This document shows, piece after piece, positions 63,502-64,000 of a stretch of 64,000 nucleotides of DNA (the stretch's first letter is position 1; every line of letters begins with the position of its first letter). The position numbers and the translations under genes were made by a program. The DNA is from Pseudomonadota bacterium (lineage in GTDB: Bacteria > Pseudomonadota > Gammaproteobacteria > Steroidobacterales > SZUA-146): positions 1 through 64,000 of the forward strand of contig JBCCHD010000006.1 of the NCBI GenBank assembly GCA_039028935.1. Reading direction: 5' to 3'. The notes under the pieces were generated by a model. The model did no database searches. It saw only the letters and a list, made by a program, of their open reading frames with translations, and was not told where the DNA came from.

Positions 63502-64000
63502 CTTCAGCCACCCAGTTTTTGACGACGCCTGCCACACTTTCAGGACTGTCTGCGGCCAGCTTTCGCGCGTTTTCGATGCGTTGTTCAACCGGTATTGGCG
63601 GGGCCTCGTCAACGGTTGCGACCGCGCCAGAGTCCTCCACCGCCAGCATACGGCCCGTAGCTTCGCCGGCGCCGGCATAAGCGATTTGCGGCGCTGACGC
63701 TGCCTGCATGAGGCTGCGCGTCATCGGTCGCAGCGCGCCAAAGAACAGCACGAGCACCAACACAACACCCAGACCCTGCTTGAGCAGATCTCTAAACATC
63801 GGGGTTTCCCATATTTTTGGTGCTTCCGGCGGCTCGCCGGGATCGAACGTCTCAAATGACGAATTGACCACTTGAATACTGTCGCCTCGTGCCTCATCAA
63901 ACCCTACCGCTTCACGCACGAGTGCATTGATTTGCTGCAACTCTTCGTCGGAGCGCGCCGTCTTCGTGACGTTGCCCTCTTCGTCTGTAGACTGACGATC
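63494..64000 (-). CDS. fliF: FliF, flagellar MS-ring protein (C-terminal part, truncated by window edge)
   Basis: The frame is open to the window end, so only about 168 C-terminal residues are visible. They include the end of the periplasmic domain (LVREAVGFDEARGDSIQVVNSSF), the second membrane helix (LLKQGLGVVLVLVLFFGALRPM) and the cytoplasmic tail that binds FliG (RIENARKLAADSPESVAGVVKNWVAEDG). The stop overlaps the fliG start. The N-terminal part, and probably fliE and the fleQ-type regulator, would lie beyond the window. Confidence 0.95.
   Translation of the reverse strand, partial: DRQSTDEEGNVTKTARSDEELQQINALVREAVGFDEARGDSIQVVNSSFETFDPGEPPEAPKIWETPMFRDLLKQGLGVVLVLVLFFGALRPMTRSLMQAASAPQIAYAGAGEATGRMLAVEDSGAVATVDEAPPIPVEQRIENARKLAADSPESVAGVVKNWVAEDG

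Overview
The window is a chromosomal segment of a Gram-negative gammaproteobacterium with a single-polar-flagellum style of motility. Evidence for this is the complete Tol-Pal set, outer membrane and lipoprotein genes, the RelA type of ppGpp synthetase, the yebC-ruvCAB-ybgC-tolQRAB-pal-cpoB-queE-queC-tRNA-Lys order seen in Pseudomonas and relatives, and the flhF-flhG-fliA block next to a PomAB-type (sodium-type) motor. A PEP-CTERM-like secreted protein, an FG-GAP/dockerin-like secreted protein and a Ser/Thr kinase paired with an ECF sigma factor suggest an environmental, probably aquatic lineage near Chromatiales/Lysobacterales. I cannot name the species. No insertion sequence, phage or CRISPR array is visible.

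Layout. (1) 1-2017, plus strand: end of a histidine operon, hisA (cut by the window edge), hisF and hisIE. hisF has no ordinary start codon and most likely starts at ATT. (2) 2031-4265, minus: pdxJ and amtB, the latter with an NtrC-like site upstream. (3) 4773-17575, minus: yebC-ruvC-ruvA-ruvB-ybgC-tolQ-tolR-tolA-tolB-pal-cpoB-queE, then a large secreted FG-GAP protein inserted before queC and tRNA-Lys. (4) 17635-21874: a YfaZ-like outer membrane protein, relA and a secreted C-terminal-anchor protein. (5) 21956-29735, minus: lpd, sucB and sucA of the 2-oxoglutarate dehydrogenase complex, a PLP decarboxylase and a MaoC-like protein. (6) 30022-36772: a small secreted TPR-like protein, a DUF2891 lipoprotein, the ribosomal oxygenase RoxA (minus), then a receptor-like Ser/Thr kinase and a phospho-regulated type of ECF sigma factor. 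(7) 36798-45056: a hybrid histidine kinase overlapping a response regulator with GGDEF and EAL domains, divergent from pomA-pomB-PilZ-secreted protein. (8) 45176-64000, minus: an almost uninterrupted flagellar locus fliF-G-H-I-J, fliK-L-M-N-O-P-Q-R, flhB-A-F-G, fliA, a 54-residue ORF and a DUF2802 gene. An HDOD-GGDEF gene lies in the opposite direction between fliK and fliJ.

How it fits together. The right half is a motility and cyclic-di-GMP neighbourhood: two GGDEF proteins, one EAL domain, one PilZ protein, the stator genes and the flagellar export/switch genes lie within about 27 kb. Transcription signals agree with a flagellar hierarchy: two exact sigma-54 promoters (fliL, fliK), each with a FleQ-like GTC-N8-GAC box upstream, and a sigma-28 promoter before pomAB. 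The chemotaxis genes that usually sit between fliA and the DUF2802 gene are absent. I consider the strongest leads to be the kinase/ECF pair with a non-acidic region 2.2, the PilZ protein split by a helical insertion next to the stators, the HDOD-GGDEF insertion and the ATT start of hisF.
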